From NCBI GenBank assembly GCA_025924275.1, contig JAICEH010000016.1, forward strand, positions 1 through 16,742: a stretch of DNA of 16,742 bases. The letters run 5' to 3'. How positions within the stretch are numbered: the stretch's first letter is position 1; each line of letters opens with the position of its first letter. Shown in pieces: positions 13,636 to 16,742 of the stretch. Source of the DNA: Gemmatimonadales bacterium (GTDB lineage: Bacteria; Gemmatimonadota; Gemmatimonadetes; Gemmatimonadales; GWC2-71-9). The translations under genes were made by a program, and so were the position numbers. The notes under the pieces were generated by a model. It saw only the letters and a list, made by a program, of their open reading frames with translations. It ran no database searches and had not been told where the DNA came from.

Positions 13636-14997
13636 ATGCGCCCACTGCCCCTGCTCCTTCCGCTGCTCGCCCTGACCGCCTGCGCCTCCGGCGGCGGGCC
13701 CGCATCCGCGCCGGCACCCGAGGTGGCCGCGGCGACCCCGCCGCCGGTCCGGGTACCCGAGGACCGGCCCTACGCGCTCTCGGTCACGACCCGCGGTGAC
13801 GTGTCGGTGGAGGTCACCGCGGGCACCGCCCGAGGTCGCCGGGACACCACCGGGGCCTTCGGCGCCCCGGTGGACCTGCAGCAGGCCGGCGCCGGGGACG
13901 AGCGGGGCAAGGCCTGCGGGCGCGAGTGGCGGCAGTCGGAGGCGCGGGCCTCGGGGGGGGTCGCGCCGCGGCGGGGTGAGGGGCCGGGGGTGAGCGAGGT
14001 GACGGTTTCGGTGGCGGCCAGCGCCCGGCGGGGATTCTACCGGGAGAAGGGCGTGCTCACCTGCACCCAGCGGGTGGAGTCGCCGGCGTCGGCCAACGCG
14101 CGGGCCCGCTTCCGGATGGCCGTCGCGTTCACCGCGGAGGAGGGGGTCCGGGACCGGCTGATGGTGCAGGTGTCGGGGCAGCCGTACTCGCGGCTCGGGC
14201 TCACGCTGAGCGACAGCGCCGGCCAGGCCCTGGCGCTCGCGCCGGCCCCGGGGGGCGACGCGATGGTGGAGCTCCCCCGGGCGGGGACCTACGTCCTCAG
14301 CGGGTCGCTCAGCGTGGCCGCCCAGCCGGAGCGGCCGGCACCGGTCGAAGGGTCGCGCCGCGCCACCGTCCGGCTGCTCAGCCTGCGGGACGCGCTCACG
14401 GCGGCCTTCGGGTCGCCGCCCACCGCGGAGCTCCTGGTGCCGTTCGACGTCCCGCTCGACGCCCGCGAGCTCTCGCTGGGCTTCACCCGTGCGGTGCTGG
14501 GCGACGCCCAGGCGTGGCGGCCCTGCCCCGACGAGTCGGTCTGCGGCGGCCGCGGGGAAGACATCCTGGTGACGGGCGTCCGGGCCACCCCCGCGGGCGG
14601 CGGCGTCCGGCTCACCTACGGCATGCAGGGCCGCCGGGGCCGGGTGGACACGGTGGCCTTCCTGGCGGAATTCGAGGGCGAGCGCGACTCGCTCCGCCCG
14701 GTGTCGCTGGCGCTCGCGGGGTCGTCACTCGACCGCCGCGACCTGGCGGCGGTGAGCCCGGTGCTGCGCGAACGGCTGGCGGGCGCCAGGGTCGGCGTGG
14801 GCCCCTCGCTCAACGCGGCGGCCGCGCCCCTGGTGGGGCGCTTCCCGGTGGCGTGGGGTGGGGCCTGCGTGCCCCGGGCGGAGGGGGCGCAATTCCGCGG
14901 GCTCCGGCCCCCGGCCAATCCCGAGCTCTTCCTCGCGGCCTACGGGCTCCCGCTGGAACCCGCGGTGCCGTGTCCGCCGGGCAGCGGACGCCGGTAG
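13636..14997 (+). CDS. Unrecognised lipoprotein
   Basis: This 453-residue protein has a short signal peptide with a good lipobox, L13-T14-A15-C16, followed by a Ser/Gly/Ala/Pro-rich linker, so a membrane-anchored envelope protein is expected. The body is strand-rich (VTVSVAA, FRMAVAFTAEE, TYVLSGSLSV, GGVRLTYGM, RVDTVAFLAEFEG). It contains several Cys, including a CPDESVC pair near 300 that could form disulphides. I recognise no family. It lies 21 bases after the response regulator and 6 bases before the RsbW-like kinase, on the same strand, which suggests one transcript. It could feed the Cache sensor or be an output-related envelope component; both are guesses. An eight-G tract near 13953 is a slippage-prone site inside the gene. 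Confidence 0.8.
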   Translation: MRPLPLLLPLLALTACASGGGPASAPAPEVAAATPPPVRVPEDRPYALSVTTRGDVSVEVTAGTARGRRDTTGAFGAPVDLQQAGAGDERGKACGREWRQSEARASGGVAPRRGEGPGVSEVTVSVAASARRGFYREKGVLTCTQRVESPASANARARFRMAVAFTAEEGVRDRLMVQVSGQPYSRLGLTLSDSAGQALALAPAPGGDAMVELPRAGTYVLSGSLSVAAQPERPAPVEGSRRATVRLLSLRDALTAAFGSPPTAELLVPFDVPLDARELSLGFTRAVLGDAQAWRPCPDESVCGGRGEDILVTGVRATPAGGGVRLTYGMQGRRGRVDTVAFLAEFEGERDSLRPVSLALAGSSLDRRDLAAVSPVLRERLAGARVGVGPSLNAAAAPLVGRFPVAWGGACVPRAEGAQFRGLRPPANPELFLAAYGLPLEPAVPCPPGSGRR

Positions 14998-15003
14998 CGC
15001 CGG

Positions 15004-15450
15004 ATGGACGACGCCGCGCGGGAGTGGCCGGCGGCTCTCGACTCCCTGCCCGCGATCGGGGCGTGGGTGCTGGCGCGCGCGGCCACGGCGGGAGCCGAGG
15101 CCGACGCGGCGCAGGACCTCCGCCTCGCGATCGAGGAGATCGTGACCAACGCCATCACCCACGGTGGGGCCACGCGGTTGGCCCTCCGGGTGGAGGGCGG
15201 CGGGGGCGCGGTGACGGCGGTGATCCGGGACGACGCCCGGCCGTTCGATCCGCGGCAGGCCCCGGCGCCGGACCCCGCCGCCCCGCTCGAGGCCCGGCGC
15301 GTGGGCGGCCTGGGGTGGTACCTTGTGCGGCGGCTGATGCACGACGTCCGCCACCGCCCGCTGAGCGGCGGGCGCGGGAACGAGGTGACGCTGGTCCGCC
15401 GGCTCGACGGCGACCGGCCGGACTCCGGACAACCACAGGACCAACGATGA
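15004..15450 (+). CDS. RsbW/SpoIIAB-like serine-protein kinase (anti-sigma type)
   Basis: This 148-residue protein has a GHKL ATPase fold. The N box is LRLAIEEIVTNAITHG (E44 or E45, N49), the G1-like box is IRDDARPFDP (75-83), and the G2 box is VGGLGWYLVRRLM (100-112). This is the pattern of the HATPase_c_2 family, which binds a sigma factor or other partner and phosphorylates an STAS antagonist. The STAS gene follows with an ATGA overlap, as in rsbV/rsbW-type pairs. The C-terminal 12 residues are polar and probably disordered. The target it inhibits is not in this window. Confidence 0.9.
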   Translation: MDDAAREWPAALDSLPAIGAWVLARAATAGAEADAAQDLRLAIEEIVTNAITHGGATRLALRVEGGGGAVTAVIRDDARPFDPRQAPAPDPAAPLEARRVGGLGWYLVRRLMHDVRHRPLSGGRGNEVTLVRRLDGDRPDSGQPQDQR

Positions 15451-15785
15451 AGATCGAAGTGGAGCGTGGCGAGCCCGTCACCCTGGTGCGACTCGCCGGG
15501 AGCGTCGACGGCCTCACCGCGCCGGAACTGGAGCGCGCCATCCAGGCCGAGACGGAAGCGGGGGGCACCCGCTTCGTCCTGGTCCTGGCGGACGTGGACT
15601 ACACCAGCAGCGCCGGCCTCCGGGTGCTGCTCGGGGCCACCAAGGACGCGCGGGCGCGCGGCGGGGACGTGCGGCTCGCCGCGGTGCGCGAGCACGTGCG
15701 GAAGGTGCTGGAGCTGAGCGGCTTCACGGGGATCCTCAAGCTGTACCCCGACGAGGCGGCGGCGCGGGCGAGCTTCGCCGGCTGA
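15447..15785 (+). CDS. STAS-domain anti-sigma factor antagonist (RsbV/SpoIIAA-like)
   Basis: This 112-residue protein is one STAS domain. It starts MKIEVERGEPVTLVRLAG and includes LVLADVDYTSSAGLRVLLG. By alignment with SpoIIAA (DSSGLG, Ser58 phosphorylated), Ser55 in SSAGLR is the probable phosphorylation site; the preceding Asp is replaced by Ser54. It should bind the RsbW-like kinase when unphosphorylated and release it when phosphorylated. The ATG overlaps the kinase stop (ATGA), and AGGA lies seven bases upstream. Its stop is five bases from the stop of the convergent PP2C gene. Confidence 0.93.
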   Translation: MKIEVERGEPVTLVRLAGSVDGLTAPELERAIQAETEAGGTRFVLVLADVDYTSSAGLRVLLGATKDARARGGDVRLAAVREHVRKVLELSGFTGILKLYPDEAAARASFAG

Positions 15786-15799
15786 GCGGTTCAGCCGGC
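15777..15799. terminator. Hairpin containing both convergent stop codons
   Basis: GCCGGCTGA and TCAGCCGGC are exact reverse complements around the loop GCGGT. The TGA of the STAS gene and the TGA of the PP2C gene form the mirrored inner ends of the two arms. It probably serves as a compact bidirectional 3' end, although no T-run follows on either strand. Confidence 0.5.
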
Positions 15800-16742
15800 C
15801 CGGCGCACCGCCAGCAGGGTCACGTCGTCGGCCGGCTCCGCCCCGGCGGCGTGGCGATCCACCAGGTCCAGCACCCCGCCCAGCGCCGCGGCGGCGCCCG
15901 CCGCTGCGGCGTCCACCGCCGCCAGCACCGGCTCCTCCCCCAGCAGCTCGCCTCCCAGGCTCCGCGCCTCGGTGACCCCGTCGGTCCAGGCCAGGAGCAG
16001 CTCGCCGGGGGCGAGCTCCACCCGTTCCACCGCGAAGTCGAGCCCGGGCATGAGCCCCACGGCGGGGCCGGTGGGCGCGAGCCGCAGCGCGCGGCCGCTC
16101 CCGGTGACCAGCGGCGGCTCGTGACCCGCGTTGACGTAGTCGAGGGTGCCGGTCTCGCCGTCGAGGATGCCGAAGAACACGGTGGCGAAGACGTTGGTGT
16201 CGCCGTGGGTTCCCGCGAGGTACTCGCTGGTGAGGGTGATGGTGCGGCGGAGGTGGCCGCGGCGGGCCTCGGCGCGGCTGGCGACGTCCCGCCGGCGCTC
16301 GGCGTCACGGACCTGGTCGGTCCACCGGGCGCCGTCGGACTGCTCCGCCAGCGCGCGGAGCATCGTCCGGATCAGGGCCATGAAGAGCGCCGCCCCCACC
16401 CCCTTGTCGCAGACGTCGCCCACCACCAGCGCCAGCTCGCGCCCCCCCGCCATCGGGAAGACGTCGTAGAAGTCGCCCGACACCTGGCGGGCCGGCCGGA
16501 GGCCCGCCGCCACCTCCCACCCGGGCAGCACCGGCAGGGCCGCGGGGAGGAAGGAGCGCTGGATCTCGCGGCCGATCTCCAGCTCGCGCTCGAGGCTCCG
16601 CGCGTACACCTGCTCCCGGTCGTGCAGCCGCTTCTTGGCGAGCGAGGCGCCGAGGCGGGCGCGGAGGATGGAGGGGTCGAAGGGCTTGGGGAGGTAGTCG
16701 TCGGCGCCCAGGCTGATGCAGCGGGCGACCACCTCGGCATCC
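15791..16742 (-). CDS. Receiver-PP2C phosphatase (RsbU/SpoIIE type), cut at the right edge
   Basis: The visible 316 residues are the C-terminal part; the start and most of the receiver lie outside. The fragment opens with the end of a receiver domain (ISLGADDYLPKPFDP with the conserved Lys). A coiled linker follows (LERELEIGREIQRSFLP). The phosphatase shows SGDFYDVF, GDVCDKGVGAALFM, FATVFFGILD with YVNAGHEPP, WTDGVTEA and ADDVTLL, giving the metal-binding Asp residues of the PPM/SpoIIE family. It should dephosphorylate the STAS protein when its receiver is phosphorylated. It converges on the STAS gene with a five-base gap, so it is transcribed separately while belonging to the same pathway. 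Confidence 0.94.
   Translation of the reverse strand, partial: DAEVVARCISLGADDYLPKPFDPSILRARLGASLAKKRLHDREQVYARSLERELEIGREIQRSFLPAALPVLPGWEVAAGLRPARQVSGDFYDVFPMAGGRELALVVGDVCDKGVGAALFMALIRTMLRALAEQSDGARWTDQVRDAERRRDVASRAEARRGHLRRTITLTSEYLAGTHGDTNVFATVFFGILDGETGTLDYVNAGHEPPLVTGSGRALRLAPTGPAVGLMPGLDFAVERVELAPGELLLAWTDGVTEARSLGGELLGEEPVLAAVDAAAAGAAAALGGVLDLVDRHAAGAEPADDVTLLAVRRAG

Noticed and set aside
1..16742. CRISPR arrays, tRNA or rRNA genes, transposases or attachment sites
   Set aside because: No regularly spaced repeat-spacer pattern, cloverleaf-like sequence, rRNA segment or transposase-like protein was seen on either strand.

Overview
This is a very GC-rich bacterial window, roughly 70-75% G+C by eye, and it is densely coded. 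It holds 15 protein genes; no rRNA, tRNA, CRISPR array or insertion sequence was seen. No intergenic stretch exceeds 300 bases. The overall flavour suggests a free-living Gram-negative-type bacterium, most likely a Gemmatimonadota member: a FadL-type outer-membrane barrel, lipoproteins, many GTG starts, and stop/start overlaps of four bases. That phylum assignment is inference from protein character, not from a marker gene.

Left part (1-5327, all minus strand). Reading in the direction of transcription, a small cyclophilin overlaps a DUF6941-like protein that seems to begin with CTG. After a 109-base gap come a FadL/TodX-family barrel and an SGNH/GDSL-type lipoprotein hydrolase, 18 bases apart, which together look like a lipid hydrolysis-and-uptake pair. 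A strong hairpin and a 7-bp G-rich tandem repeat follow. Next is an HD-domain protein overlapping a phospholipase D/cardiolipin-synthase-like protein that runs off the left edge.

Middle part (5406-10565, minus strand). Four genes are joined by successive four-base stop/start overlaps: an unrecognised 213-residue protein, a PolX-family protein, endonuclease III, and a YyaL-type thioredoxin-domain protein. The PolX-family protein keeps its PHP nuclease motifs but lacks two of the three polymerase metal-binding aspartates. The middle two genes suggest base-excision/DNA repair.

Right part (10667-16742). After a divergent intergenic region, a plus-strand signalling cluster begins with a membrane hybrid histidine kinase (Cache-like sensor, HAMP, HisKA, HATPase and two receivers). 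It continues with a single-domain response regulator, an unrecognised lipoprotein, an RsbW-like serine kinase and an STAS antagonist. A convergent receiver-PP2C phosphatase (RsbU/SpoIIE type), cut by the right edge, completes a partner-switching set. The probable logic is that the phosphatase dephosphorylates the STAS protein, which then binds the RsbW-like kinase and frees its target. No sigma factor is visible here, so the target is unknown.

The items most worth checking are the apparently polymerase-dead PolX, the 7-bp G4 repeats abutting two start codons, a candidate leaderless promoter upstream of the repair operon, and the lipoprotein inside the signalling cluster.
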